Numbered from the stretch's first letter, positions 1 to 10,497 are shown. The stretch is 64,000 bases of DNA from Serripes groenlandicus (GCA_031761405.1 JASEVX010000351.1:62001-126000), one strand, 5' to 3'. Numbers and translations are program-made. Notes: generated by a model from the letters alone, not told the origin.

Positions 1-304
1 CTTCCTATATTTAACATTTATATTATACAATAAAGTTCTATTAAATAATAAACATTAACAAAATAGGTCGCCTTTAAATTGCATTTGGCCGACCACAAAA
101 CCTCCAACAATTGAGGTGAAACAAAACACAAGACCTCCACTTGAGGTACAAATAATTCAAAAAGCCACAATATTGGCTTAAATATCAATGTTCAATAAAA
201 TATTCCAATCTTTCACAGTTTTAAATTTACACAGTCACTAGAACTTTATAAAATGTTAAAGGCTTTATGAAATCAGTACACATGTGTAAGAGACCGATCC
301 TGGG

Positions 305-443
305 TTAGCAGAAGTACGACTCATCACATATTAATCGCTGAATGCCTTCTGTAAACGGGTGATCCACAACCGAGGAAGCCGCGCCGTAGGTTAGAGCAGA
401 TACACAAATAATTCCCCCAATAGGTGTAACCAAGTAGTTGAAC
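305..443 (-). CDS. Putative terminal exon of an unidentified minus-strand gene (copy 1)
   Basis: On the minus strand a strong acceptor (pyrimidine-rich, ending in 'gctcatttcag') sits just before base 443. It is followed by 46 open codons ending in a stop at 305-307. The peptide has a small hydrophobic stretch (motif TPIGGIICVSALTYGAAS) and ends CDESYFC. I do not recognise the family. The upstream part of the gene would lie to the right on the minus strand and I could not find it, so this may be a stranded fragment carried by the tandem duplication. The second copy is at 2383-2521. Confidence 0.25.
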
Positions 444-821
444 CTGAAATGAGCGAAAACAAAGCAGTATCCGAACAATTTAAACACATGATAATGGGAA
501 TGGTGGGTGGGTATTTTAATTAACAAACTTTTAAGAAATGATTTGCAGCCTTCTTTGACGAATTTGACCGGAAAAGAACGTTTGCGATGCGTTATGTACA
601 CACGTACGTAATACTCTCAAATCAAAGCACTGTAAATACCGATAGGTATATCCCCCAAATAACATCTGCTATTTATTAGTCATAACAGCCATTATATCAT
701 ATGTTTTGTTTGTGTGGTTAACATTTAACAATTTCTGTTTTCCCAATATTTATTTAAAATATAACTCCTCTGCAAATCATTCCAACTGTGGTCATACTCA
801 GGTATATTGTCCTATTTGTAT

Positions 822-942
822 ATATCAATGAATGTGGCAATACAACTGCATGTGGTGATAATGCATCCAGTACTAACACAGAAGGCAGTTATTTTTGTGT
901 CTGTTATGAAGGGTATACTGAGGAATGGAATAGTATGTAAAG
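822..942 (+). pseudogene. Decayed EGF exon (pseudoexon), copy 1
   Basis: The sequence reads as a cbEGF exon (INECGNTTACGDNAS) but is broken four ways compared with the intact antisense relative at 26572-26691. The acceptor AG has become AT, one conserved Cys codon is Ser, one base is inserted near the C-terminus (shifting the frame before the last Cys), and the donor GT has become GA. The upstream intron sequence also matches that relative. It cannot be spliced into the main gene. Confidence 0.85.
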
Positions 943-1855
943 GAATAAATGCGTATTTACCTTAATTATAAATGTGTACGGTCGTGTATTTACTGTTAAA
1001 TCTAAATGTGTGCAAGTATGTTCCTGCATTTATCTTAAATATACAAGTGTACAAGTATGATCGCGTATTTGCCTTAAAGATACATGTGTTCATTATGTAA
1101 TTACTGTTAAATATAATTATGTGCAGGTAAAACAGTGCATTTGATGTTAAATATAAATGAAATGAAATGAATGATATTGTAATATAAGGCCTCCAGTCCA
1201 GGTTGTTGGTGCTTCTGTGGTAGCGTTTTTGGTTGTTGGGGCCAGTTTTTAGCGTGTATGGTTGTTGGTGCTATTAATACTTAATAGAATGTTGTTAATG
1301 AATGTGTATTGATAAAGCTTTCTATAAAACCAAACGTTTCTTTTAGAGAAGAATTTTTAAAGCACTGTTGGAAGGAATAAAATGCTCAAAACGATCAACT
1401 TCTCGACGTGTTGATGTTAAAAGTAATCGTTGTGCTTCGTGTGCTAATGTAGTATGTTATTTGAAGATTAAGTATTCAGTTTTATATGGTACCATTGTAG
1501 TGTTTTTCATTGCACATGCACATATTGTCATTTCATTGCGTTGATTGTGTAATACATAATCGTTCGATTTTAAGATTTACTGAGACAGCCCCGTGCATAG
1601 GTTTACCTCTGCTATATCAGGATATTATAAGTATGCATCTTTATGGAAATGGCTAATCATATTTGAAAAGTAACTGTCATTGAAAACGTTAATCTAGAAA
1701 TAAGTATTTGACTCAACAAAGGCATACAATTCATTAAAAAATAATGACTCAATAATGACGCATTGAACTAAAATTAACGATAACGATTATTTCATCTGTA
1801 CACAATTTATATTAATGATGAAAGCTAATTTACCTATAATCTATTTTATTTAAAG

Positions 1856-1981
1856 ATGTGGATGAGTGTCTGGACCCACAACTGAATAACTGCAGTACTA
1901 ACGCCACGTGTACCAATATCGATGGAGGTTTTGAATGTGCATGTAATGATGGATTTAACGGAACAGGAACAGTTTGTGCAG
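1856..1981 (+). CDS. cbEGF exon, MUC4-like gene
   Basis: This 126-nt phase 1-1 exon has a clean acceptor (tatttaaag) and donor (g|gtaata). It encodes one calcium-binding EGF repeat beginning DVDEC and ending GTGTVCA, with six cysteines, the Asp/Asn-x-Asp-Glu calcium signature and an NATC N-glycosylation sequon. It is the first intact exon of the plus-strand gene in the window. It differs in sequence from the homogenised array at 4.8-11.5 kb, so it is an older, independent repeat. Confidence 0.85.
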
Positions 1982-2382
1982 GTAATAACACATTATTTGG
2001 GAGTCAATAAGAACAATTAATATAGATAAAATTATTTATTTTAACTAAATTATGGTATTGGAATATATTTGGCTGCGGCTTCCTATATTTAACATTTATA
2101 TTATACAATAAAGTTCTATTAAATAATAAACATTAACAAAATAGGTCGCCTTTAAATTGCATTTGGCCGACCACAAAACCTCCAACAATTGAGGTGAAAC
2201 AAAACACAAGACCTCCACTTGAGGTACAAATAATTCAAAAAGCCACAATATTGGCTTAAATATCAATGTTCAATAAAATATTCCAATCTTTCACAGTTTT
2301 AAATTTACACAGTCACTAGAACTTTATAAAATGTTAAAGGCTTTATGAAATCAGTACACATGTGTAAGAGACCGATCCTGGG

Positions 2383-2521
2383 TTAGCAGAAGTACGACTC
2401 ATCACATATTAATCGCTGAATGCCTTCTGTAAACGGGTGATCCACAACCGAGGAAGCCGCGCCGTAGGTTAGAGCAGATACACAAATAATTCCCCCAATA
2501 GGTGTAACCAAGTAGTTGAAC
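2383..2521 (-). CDS. Putative terminal exon of an unidentified minus-strand gene (copy 2)
   Basis: Duplicate of the element at 305-443. It has the same acceptor, reading frame and stop, and an identical predicted peptide. Preservation is expected from a recent duplication and is not by itself evidence of coding. Function unknown. Confidence 0.25.
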
Positions 2522-2899
2522 CTGAAATGAGCGAAAACAAAGCAGTATCCGAACAATTTAAACACATGATAATGGGAGTGGTGGGTGGGTATTTTAATTA
2601 ACAAACTTTTAAGAAATGATTTGCAGCCTTCTTTGACGAATTTGACCGGAAAAGAACGTTTGCGATGCGTTATGTACACACGTACGTAATACTCTCAAAT
2701 CAAAGCACTGTAAATACCGATAGGTATATCCCCCAAATAACGTCTGCTATTTATTAGTCATAACAGCCATTATATCATATGTTTTGTTTGTGTGGTTAAC
2801 ATTTAACAATTTCTGTTTTCCCAATATTTATTTAAAATATAACTCCTCTGCAAATCATTCCAACTGTGGTCATACTCAGGTATATTGTCCTATTTGTAT

Positions 2900-3020
2900 A
2901 TATCAATGAATGTGGCAATACAACTGCATGTGGTGATAATGCATCCAGTACTAACACAGAAGGCAGTTATTTTTGTGTCTGTTATGAAGTGTATACTGAG
3001 GAATGGAATAGTATGTAAAG
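2900..3020 (+). pseudogene. Decayed EGF exon (pseudoexon), copy 2
   Basis: Copy of the pseudoexon at 822-942 with the same four lesions (AG to AT acceptor, Cys to Ser, one-base insertion, dead donor) plus one further substitution changing a conserved Gly to Val. The exon was therefore dead before the 2.1 kb duplication. Confidence 0.85.
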
Positions 3021-3279
3021 GAATAAATGCGTATTTACCTTAATTATAAATGTGTACGGTCGTGTATTTACTGTTAAATCTAAATGTGTGCAAGTATGTT
3101 CCTGCATTTATCTTAAATATACAAGTGTACAAGTATGATCGCGTATTTGCCTTAAAGATACATGTGTTCATTATGTAATTACTGTTAAATATAATTATGT
3201 GCAGGTAAAACAGTGCATTTTATGTTCAATAAAAATCAAACGAAAATAATGTTATTGTAATATAAGGCCTCCAATTAAG

Positions 3280-3620
3280 AATACAAATAGTTATTATTTT
3301 GACTATCATGTTAAAGTATATAATAAGGTGTACAATAGCAATTCATATTTACATATACATGTTAAATATTTACAATTATCTCAATTATCTCGTGGATATC
3401 ATGGTATCGTATACATGTATGGCCATGTATTTACGTTTGAATCTAAATGTATACCGGCATGACCTCCCTGTTGGTGTTAAATATTAATGCTTACAGGTAT
3501 GACCATGTTTTTACCATTACATATAAATTTGAACTTAATTGACCGTGTCTATACCATAAAATATGAATATGTGCAGGTATGAATATGTTTTCACCCCAAA
3601 TAAAAAAGTGAACTAGAATT
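3280..3620. repeat. Degenerate minisatellite ('acaggtatgacc' family)
   Basis: Diverged units of roughly 35-45 bp with the core 'gtgcaggtatgaccatg..ttaccat..aaatataaat'. The same unit follows the EGF pseudoexons at 945-1180 and 3020-3230 and forms a regular array at 27395-27830. Confidence 0.6.
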
Positions 3621-3762
3621 TCACGTCAGATAAACCAATTAACTCAAACATTCGCGATGGGACCGTACTATTCATATTTTCAAGTATTTGTATCTGAACT
3701 TCACAGCACTTTCTATAATACATCAGTTTGCGATCTAGAAGTTTGAAACTGTTTAATTAAGG

Positions 3763-3882
3763 TAGAATGTTGTTAATGAATGTGTATTGATAAAGCTTTC
3801 TATAAAACCAAACCTTTCTTTTAGTGAAGAATTTTTAAAGCACTGTTGGAAGGAATAAAATGCTCAAAACGATCAACTTCTC
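3763..3882. repeat. Short duplicate of 1284-1404
   Basis: About 120 bp nearly identical to 1284-1404 ('agaatgttgttaatgaatgt' through 'acgatcaacttctc'). It marks the last part of the second 2.1 kb unit before the next block starts. Confidence 0.85.
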
Positions 3883-3939
3883 TTAACAACAATGATTTAC
3901 ATTCAATCTGAAACCACGATTACACACGTAAAATTCGTG

Positions 3940-4550
3940 AATGCTTTACCCAATCTTCGGGCCATGTCCTGTGCGTCCATTGATCTGAGAAGTAAATTCC
4001 GAATCCCCCATTATTACCCCCTCCATTTCATCATTGATTGTTAACCATGTTCTATTAGATATCAATGTTACCCCCATCGTAATGTGTAAGAAAGGAAAGC
4101 CAGACGTTTAAATCAGCTTTAATGGTTTTAGAGACCCTAATTTTATAAAAACGCTTTTTGATTCCTATTGTGGCATTAATAAGCCTTCTGCAGAATGCTC
4201 TACCAGGGGAGACCACTTTACATGCGAAATTGAGAAGACCTAGCAGTGACTGCATTTCTTGAAGATAAGCATTTGCATATTTGCTATTTCATTTTTTATA
4301 AGCTTTTCCTTTGGAAGACGCATAACCATTTCCCAGAATTCCGTTTCAATCCCCCAAAAATGTAGACATGTTGTAGGTTGCACTGTTTTATCTTCAGTTA
4401 AAGGGACTCCAACATTTGGACACACCGATTGAAATTCTGTTAGCATTAAAGCCGGCCTAGAACTCGAAGCTTTTCCCCCCAAATGGCAAATCGTCTAGAT
4501 TATGCAGGATGTCTCTACTTTTGGTTTTCTCACCTATAGACCAATGTAGG
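3940..4550 (-). mobile_element. Ngaro-like retrotransposon fragment (RT/RNase H part)
   Basis: The minus strand encodes pieces with the RT thumb signature (WGIETEF, then RLPKEKL) and the downstream LLGLLNFACKVVSPGRAF motif typical of DIRS/Ngaro polymerases. There are frame breaks near 4240-4265, where a segment present in the right copy (about 9958-9975) is missing. It is a duplicate of 9639-10266 and is not functional. Confidence 0.85.
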
Positions 4551-4605
4551 AAACCTTCATACAATGAACAATTTACGGTTTAATAGTCACCATTTTCATT
4601 TTAAA

Positions 4606-4684
4606 ACATAAATGAATGCGAAAACAAAACGCATAACTGCCAAACTAACGCCACGTGTAACAATACTGATGGAAGTTTTGAATG
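4606..4684 (+). pseudogene. EGF exon remnant
   Basis: A 3'-truncated, decayed copy of the array exon. The acceptor 'cag' has become 'aaa', the first Cys region is degraded, and homology stops after the 'ttttgaatg' of the fourth conserved segment, joining directly to downstream intron sequence (internal deletion). It is duplicated at 10320-10398. Confidence 0.85.
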
Positions 4685-4783
4685 ACATAATCGGAAAACC
4701 TTTATTCCCATTTCAGTTCGTATTATTGAATACCTTTATACAATGAACAATTGCGGTTTAATAGTTATCTTTGTCATTTTCAG

Positions 4784-4909
4784 ACATAAATGAATGTGAA
4801 AACGCAACTCTGCATAACTGCCACACTAACGCCACGTGTAACAATACTGATGGGAGTTTTGAATGTGCCTGTAATGGTGGATTTAACGGAAACGGAACGT
4901 TTTGTGCAG
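4784..4909 (+). CDS. cbEGF array exon 1 (left block)
   Basis: A 126-nt phase 1-1 exon with acceptor 'cattttcag' and donor 'g|gttata'. It encodes a complete six-Cys cbEGF starting DINECENATLHNC and ending NGNGTFCAG, with an NATC sequon and the TDGSFEC calcium/hydroxylation region. It is nearly identical to its neighbours at 5350 and 5631, and flanking introns are also repeated, so the repeat unit (~280 bp) includes exon and intron. Confidence 0.82.
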
Positions 4910-5067
4910 GTTATAAACGTTTTATATATTATATGCTTTTGTTCGTGTGCTACACATATAGTATGAAAAGATCGACGGAAAACTTTCATTCCCATTTCAG
5001 TTCGTATTATTGAATACCTTTATACAATGAACAATTACGGTTTAATAGTCACCTATTTCATTTTCAA

Positions 5068-5193
5068 ACATAAATGAATGTGAAAACACAACTCTGCATA
5101 ACTGCCATACTAACGCCACGTGTAACAATACTGATGGGAGTTTTGAATGTGCCTGTAATGATGGATTTGACGGAAACGGAATGATTTGTGCAG
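5068..5193 (+). pseudogene. cbEGF array exon 2, splice acceptor lost (left block)
   Basis: The coding sequence is fully open ([13 protein letters not shown] to GNGMICAG), but the acceptor dinucleotide AG at 5066-5067 reads AA. The donor is intact. The same lesion is present in the duplicate at 10782-10907, so it predates the block duplication. Unless a cryptic acceptor is used, this exon is skipped; being phase 1-1, skipping leaves the frame intact. Confidence 0.8.
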
Positions 5194-5349
5194 GTTATTA
5201 ACGTTTTTTATCATATGATTTTGTTCTTGTGCTACATATATAGTATGACATGATCGACGGAAAACTTTTATTCCCATTTCAGTTCGTAATATTGTATACC
5301 TTTTTACAATGAACAATTACGGTTTTATAGTAACCTTTTTCATTTTCAG

Positions 5350-5475
5350 ACATAAATGAATGTGAAAACGCAACTCTGAATAACTGCCACACTAACGCCA
5401 CGTGTAACAATACTGATGGAAGTTTTGAATGTGCCTGTAATGGTGGATTTGACGGAAACGGAACGATTTGTGCAG
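5350..5475 (+). CDS. cbEGF array exon 3 (left block)
   Basis: Intact 126-nt phase 1-1 cbEGF exon with acceptor 'cattttcag' and donor 'g|gttatt'. It encodes DINECENATLNNC through DGNGTICAG with all six cysteines. The duplicate is at 11062-11187. Confidence 0.82.
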
Positions 5476-5630
5476 GTTATTAACGTTTTATATCATATAA
5501 TATTGTTCTTGTGCTACACATTTAGTATGTCATAATCGACGGAATCTCTTATTCCCATTTCATTTCGGATTATTGAATACCTTTAAACAATGCACAATTA
5601 CGTTTTAATATATGCCGTTTTCATTTTCAG

Positions 5631-5756
5631 ACATAAATGAATGTGATAACACAACTCTGCATAACTGCCACACTAACGCCACGTGTAACAATACTGATGG
5701 GAGTTTTGAATGTACCTGTAACGGTGGATTTTACGGAAACGGAACGTTTTGTGCAG
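5631..5756 (+). CDS. cbEGF array exon 4 (left block)
   Basis: Intact 126-nt phase 1-1 cbEGF exon with acceptor 'cattttcag' and donor 'g|gttata'. It encodes [13 protein letters not shown] through [10 protein letters not shown]. The duplicate at 11343-11468 differs by a Gly to Val change before the last Cys pair. Confidence 0.82.
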
Positions 5757-5898
5757 GTTATAAACGTTTTCTATCATATGATTTTGTTCTTGTGCTACAC
5801 ATTTAGTATGACATAATCGGAAAACTTTATTCCCGGATTATTGAATACCTTTTTACAATGAATAATTACGGTTTTATAGTAACCTTTTTCATTTTCAG

Positions 5899-5957
5899 AT
5901 ATAAATGAATGTGAAAACGCAACTCTGCATAACTGCCACACTAACGCCACGTGTAAA
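5899..5957 (+). pseudogene. Truncated cbEGF array exon 5 (left block)
   Basis: The acceptor is intact and the first half of the repeat (DINECENATLHNC, NATCK) is present. Homology then ends at 'acgtgtaaa' and unrelated sequence follows with no donor in register. The same truncation occurs at 11611-11669, so it predates the block duplication. Confidence 0.85.
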
Positions 5958-6031
5958 CTTTATGTCAATCTTTGATTACATATTCCCACATCGTAATTTA
6001 CCCCCTCTGATGCTTTAAAACAATAGTGTAT

Positions 6032-6564
6032 ACACTCTAGCGTTCTAACACTTCAAAAGTCTGCAGATCACTTGATTCACATCTTAAGTTCTATGGCGAA
6101 CGTAGTACTTCAAGCGGTGCGGGAATTTATAGCATGCGTCAAATATTTAATAACAACTGCTGTTTTAGAGAATAAACACATATTTGTATTTGTAATGGAT
6201 AAACTGTTAGTGTAGTGGCATAATATTGGCTGAAAATGTCCATTATAACTGACATAACATACTACCCCATGTTGTTACAACCCGACCTGGGGAGACAACC
6301 GACTGCCTACGACTTAACGTTTGACTGGCGAATCAGTGACCTGTGTTACCATAGTGTCGAAATCCCACAAGTCAACACAATCTCATGTGGACAGCATTAT
6401 GGGTTCAGTCCGTATTACCTATCCCCCGAGTTAAGTGCCCAAGCGTTAGACAGCTCTGGACCTCCCCTCTATAAATAGAGGTAGAGGGGGACCTCACGTT
6501 ACACAGAGGTAGGCCCCAAACTACATGTACTTACACATATGTTAATACGACACTGAAGAACCTG
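6032..6564. repeat. ~530 bp direct repeat of the Ngaro-like element, distal copy
   Basis: Matches 7159-7691 over its whole length with scattered differences, from 'acactctag' to 'gaagaacctgc'. Ngaro elements end in split direct repeats (A1-B1-A2-B2), so this pair is the best candidate for the 3' repeats. It may also be a simple local duplication. Confidence 0.75.
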
Positions 6565-7158
6565 CCCCCTAAAAGCTATCTGTCTCCCTAAAACCGTCCC
6601 CCTTTAGAACATGAAATTTAACCTTGCGCCTTAAAAATATATTTGAGTCCTATTAACACATTACAGAATGTTTAATCTAATTTATAAATGAAAGATTTTT
6701 AAGAATATTATTTGTTCCTTCAGAATGTCCACTGAAAACACTGAAATTGTGTGGGTCTGTGTTCGCCGTGGAGGACTTGTCCAAGGTTGTCCTTGCGTGG
6801 TCGTAATTTCGCCTTGTTATTCATTGACTAGTTATATCTGAAAAGAGACAAAGCTTTGAAATTAGAAACAGTCTAAATTATTTAAATAAGGGGATGGGAG
6901 TGAGGGAATTTTAATAAATTTTAGACGCTATGCCCTTCAAGAGTTGCAAGAAAAAAGGAAGCTGACTTGGAATGGCAATCGGGGTAAACCCTATCAAGGG
7001 ACATAATTCTGAAAAGAAATTTAAGAAACTCAGAAGCATTTATCTCCCCTGCTATAAACCCCTTATTTATTTGAACACATGACCCTTTGTTAAAAATTAT
7101 TTTGAATTGGATTATAGAATATAAAATTCATGTAATCTGTATTAAGTCAATATTGTAA

Positions 7159-7691
7159 ACACTCTAGCTTTTTAACACTTCCAAGAGTCTGCAGATCACT
7201 TGATTCACATCTTAAGTTCTATGGCGATCGTAATACTTCAAGCGGTGCGGGGATTTACAGCATGCGTCAAATATTTCAGAACAACTGTTTTAGAGAATAA
7301 ACACATACTTTTATTTGTATTCGATAAACTGTAGTCGCATAATATTGGCTGCAAAGGTTCATTTTAACTGACATAACATACTACACTATTTTGTTACAAC
7401 CCGACCTGGGGAGCCAACCGACTGCACGACTTAACGTTTGACTGGCGAATCAGCGACCTGTGTTACCATAGTGTCGAAATCCCACAAGTTAACACAATCT
7501 CATATCTCATGTGGACAGCATTATTGGGTAAGTCTGTACTACCTATCCCCCGAATTAAGTGCCCAAGCGTTAGACAGCTCTGGACCGCCTCTCTATACAT
7601 AGAGGTGAATGGGGATCCCCACGTTACACAGAGGTAGGCCCACAAACTACATGTACTTATACATATGTTAATACGACACTGAAGAACCTGC
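7159..7691. repeat. ~530 bp direct repeat of the Ngaro-like element, proximal copy
   Basis: Partner of 6032-6564. Its right end abuts the C-terminal end of the SGNH reading frame at about 7800. The 595 bp between the two copies shows no recognisable coding sequence. Confidence 0.75.
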
Positions 7692-7806
7692 AGCTTGTGA
7701 GCGTGTCAGTTCAGGGTAAAGGCCATGCTGATACCCCAAACTGTTTCTGTCTCCCCAGAACCGCCACGGTAAAATATCCAACTTTATTTTGTCACGCCAC
7801 AAAATT

Positions 7807-8440
7807 TTATTTTTCTCCTACTGAGCAGGGTACAGATTGCCATTTTCTTTTTTTTAAAAACATGTTTAAGGCTGCTTTCCAATTGTTAAGAAGAATGCTA
7901 TTCCCTAAATCTGACAGATAGGTCCCATCCGTCTTGTACAGACTAGCCTCGTCTACCTTTATATAACTGTCATTATGGATTACTTTTCCACCCGAGTGTA
8001 ACACGAACGATTACCCTTTTCCTCTTTTTGTCGATCTTGGACCCTAAGCCGATAGAAGCACAATGCCAATATCTCCTAGCAAGCAGTGATGTCCAAATGA
8101 TTGTTATGTCTTTGAATAATGCTTTATAGCCAAGGATTGAGGTCTTAATGTTTTCTATAATGTCCTTGCTTGAACCACCTTCTGTGGTTAGATCGTTCGA
8201 TCCACAATGGATAAAAAGGAATTTCGGACATTTATCGGTTGTCGAGCGTCGAATGCAGGGTGTCCAGTGTCATACCCCTTTCCCCCATCCACTTGATTGA
8301 AACCTCTGATAAGCCCAAGTGCTGGTCAAACGTCTGTCTTGCCGCCATACCAACCCAGTACACAATGGACGAGCCTACCAACCACAGACTCTGCATTCCT
8401 GCAATTGTATTAATTTGTATGTGTAACCTTAAAGTCTTAC
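7807..8440 (-). pseudogene. SGNH hydrolase-like domain of the Ngaro-like element
   Basis: The minus strand carries, in more than one frame, a beginning resembling block I (VGSSIVYW), a middle with FIHCGSNDL (block III Gly/Asn region), and an end with YLSDLGNSILLNNW (block V region). At block V the catalytic His expected after DGT is Tyr (DGTY). Frameshifts near 8240 and 8010 break the frame. Such domains occur as a downstream ORF in some metazoan Ngaro elements; their role is unknown. Confidence 0.65.
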
Positions 8441-9185
8441 GTATTTAATATATGCATTTGATTTCCACCTGCCTGTTGCCATGATTCTACTCTCCTCTGT
8501 TCTTAAATTAGTTAAATGTGTACCCCTGCCTATTCTGAAACTGTTATATTTGAAGTGTACGATTGTTTGGGTGAATTGCAGGACTTTATACATTATGGCT
8601 TTGAACTGATATCTGGTGAGCGATTTCCCATTTAAATGTATGAATAGGTTCGCTTTTTCCGTTTTAGGGCGAAGATTATAGTACTTTTTCATGCATCGAA
8701 CTGGGCAGTATGACTTGCAGTTTGATGGACTATAGAGGTTGACGCATTTTTCGCACTTGTCAGTTTTTGACTATCATACTGTTAGGTTTAATTCTTTTTA
8801 AGACAACCTAATGTCTAAATATTTAATAACGTTTTGGTCCTGTGACTTATTTTTGGCCTCTGTAAATTCCCCTATTCTTAACAGACCAAAGAATGCGAGT
8901 GTGAAAGCAGCCCGAAATAAAGATTGTTCAAATGTGTTTTGACAAATGTTTGCTAGGCTTCCTATCATCTTATGCATCCATTTTACTACCCTTAGTTCGT
9001 CGTGCACCCTCCAATGTCTTAACTACAACAAATGATTTTGTTGTATCATCTACTTGTTGGAGTTTATGAACATATGAGATACATGAAATGTAAGTCGAAA
9101 TTGTTGAAGCAGCTATATTCTGGTAAGCTAGATATGCGATGAAATGTAAAAAATCTTGCTTTTGGACAGGCCGTATCTCTTGCAA
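8429..9185 (-). pseudogene. Tyrosine recombinase of the Ngaro-like element
   Basis: The N-terminal core-binding domain lies at 8970-9185 (minus), with helices such as FLHFIAYLAYQN and STISTYISCISYVHK. After a frameshift, the catalytic domain contains FFGLLRIGEFT (first catalytic Arg) at 8798-9007. Another segment contains SFRIGRGTHL (second Arg), then GRWKSNAYIKYVR with the nucleophilic Tyr, at 8429-8692. The family order is retained but the frame is broken at least twice. Its role would be integrating a circular DNA intermediate. Confidence 0.8.
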
Positions 9186-9198
9186 CTTGTATAACTCT

Positions 9199-10278
9199 CT
9201 AAAATGGATGAGTTTTCCTAGCGCTACTCAATAAGAATTTTTTGTATTTTGGGCAGTGGAATTGTATATAAAATCGTTTGATATACCTTTTAAATCTTCC
9301 AAACAAGGGATGGGACCTTGACCGGTCTGAGATTGGTCTCTGGCGCTGCACTCCTGAACCTTCCCCACTGTGAACGAACTTTTGAGTAAGCAATAATGTT
9401 TTCTTTGGAAGGGATATAGATTTCACTTTCCCTTATATTGGTTTTCTGTATTGAAAGAACCATATGTCTGACCAGATTCATCACTCTCTCATATTGACAT
9501 GTTTGGGTATTGATAACTTGAGCAACCGTTTTATTGCAACATGGAAAAGAACCCATCGATTTCTTAAGCTGCCTGACAATGTGAGAATAGCGGCTACCAC
9601 TGGAAACAGCTACAAGAGGGTCATATCTCTAGTTAGACAATGCTTTACCCAATCTTCGGGCCATGTCCTGTGCGTCCATTGATCTGAGAAGTAAATTCCG
9701 AATCCCCCATTATTACCCCCTCCATTTCATCATTGATTGTTAACCATGTTCTATTAGATATCAATGTTACCCCATTGTAATGTGTAAGAAAGGAAAGCCA
9801 GACGTTTAAATCAGCTTTAATGGTTTTAGAGACCCTAATTTTATGAAAACGCTTTTTGATTCCTATTGTGGCATTAATAAGCCTTCTGCAGAATGCTCTA
9901 CCAGGGGAGACCACTTTACATGCGAAATTGAGAAGACCTAGCAGTGACTGCATTTCTTTTCGAGATATTTTTCTTGAAGATAAACATTTGCATATTTGCT
10001 ATTTCATTTTTTATAAGCTTTTCCTTTGGAAGACGCATAACCATTTCCCAGAATTCCGTTTCAATCCCCCAAAAATTTAGACATGTTGTAGGTTGCACTG
10101 TTTTATCTTCAGTTAAAGGGACTCCAACATTTGGACACACTGATTGAAATTCTGTTAGCATTAAACCCGGCCTAGAACTCGAAGCTTTTCCCCCCAAAAG
10201 CAAATCGTCTAGATTATGCAGGATGTCTCTACTTTTGGTTTTCTCACCTATAGACCAATGTAGGAAACCTTCATACAA
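9199..10278 (-). pseudogene. RT and RNase H of the Ngaro-like element
   Basis: The minus strand starts with an RT catalytic motif (LDDLLLGGK, equivalent to the YxDD box) at about 10200. The thumb follows (WGIETEF, RLPKEKL), then LLGLLNFACKVVSPGRAF. The RNase H tail has IYIPSKENIIA followed by VPSLVW. The N-terminal fingers and palm are missing because the element is truncated at 10266. Frame breaks occur around 9920-9960 and 9560-9640. Confidence 0.8.
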
Positions 10279-10319
10279 TGAACAATTTACGGTTTAATAG
10301 TCACCATTTTCATTTTAAA

Positions 10320-10398
10320 ACATAAATGAATGAAAAAACCAAACGCATAACTGCCACACTAACGGCACGTGTAACAATACTGATTGGAGTTTTGAATG
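10320..10398 (+). pseudogene. EGF exon remnant (right block)
   Basis: Duplicate of the remnant at 4606-4684, with the acceptor lost, the first Cys region changed, and the same internal deletion after 'ttttgaatg'. The two copies have since diverged by several substitutions. Confidence 0.85.
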
Positions 10399-10497
10399 AC
10401 ATAATCGGAAAACCTTTATTCCCATTTCAGTTCGTATTATTGAATACCTTTATACAATGAACAATTGCGGTTTAATAGTTATCTTTGTCATTTTCAG

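Larger units (their letters stand above)
1..1195. repeat. Tandem duplication unit, copy 1
   Basis: Bases 1-1195 recur almost unchanged at 2079-3273 with a constant offset of 2078. The unit holds a putative minus-strand terminal exon, an EGF pseudoexon and a short run of a 'gtgtacaggtatgacc'-type minisatellite. Few substitutions separate the copies, so the duplication is recent. The window begins inside the unit, so its true left edge is not visible. A further homologous piece, 1284-1404, recurs at 3763-3882, so the duplicated unit was longer and has since diverged between 3274 and 3762. Confidence 0.93.
2079..3273. repeat. Tandem duplication unit, copy 2
   Basis: Second copy of bases 1-1195 with only scattered substitutions. 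Homology fades at about 3230-3273, where both copies end in 'aatataaggcctcc'. The cbEGF exon at 1856 lies to the left of this copy and is not itself duplicated further right, because copy 2 is replaced after 3882 by the next duplication block. Confidence 0.93.
3940..5990. repeat. Segmental duplication block, left copy (Ngaro fragment plus EGF array)
   Basis: The block is ~97% or more similar by eye to 9639-11702. It contains, left to right, a 5' piece of a minus-strand tyrosine-recombinase retrotransposon and a six-member EGF exon array (one remnant, four full-length, one truncated). In the right copy the retrotransposon piece continues naturally leftward into the rest of the element; in this left copy it is cut at 3940 inside the RNase H region. 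The right copy is therefore the native arrangement and this is the truncated product of a larger (~5.7 kb) tandem duplication. Confidence 0.92.
6015..10266 (-). mobile_element. Ngaro-like tyrosine-recombinase retrotransposon (degenerate)
   Basis: Read on the minus strand, the order is reverse transcriptase, RNase H, tyrosine recombinase, SGNH-type hydrolase, then two ~530 bp direct repeats (7159-7691 and 6032-6564). RT-RH-YR order is the hallmark of DIRS/Ngaro elements, and a downstream SGNH hydrolase ORF is known from metazoan Ngaro elements. The 5' end is cut at about 10266, where it joins EGF-array intron sequence. Several frameshifts and a missing active-site residue show that it is dead. 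The exact 3' end is inferred from the direct repeats. Confidence 0.8.

Noticed and set aside
4780..4995. Minus-strand open frame opposite the EGF array exon (also at 10494)
   Set aside because: It is the shadow of the repeated plus-strand EGF exon and intron; no splice signals on the minus strand.
6236..6478. 80-codon plus-strand frame in the Ngaro 3' repeat
   Set aside because: The counterpart in the second repeat copy (7380-7620) is not open in the same frame, so coding is unlikely.
9580..9630. Exon sharing 'gctaccactggaaa' with the 27-nt exon at 12894
   Set aside because: A 14-base match inside the retrotransposon's RNase H region; no splice sites in register, so chance.
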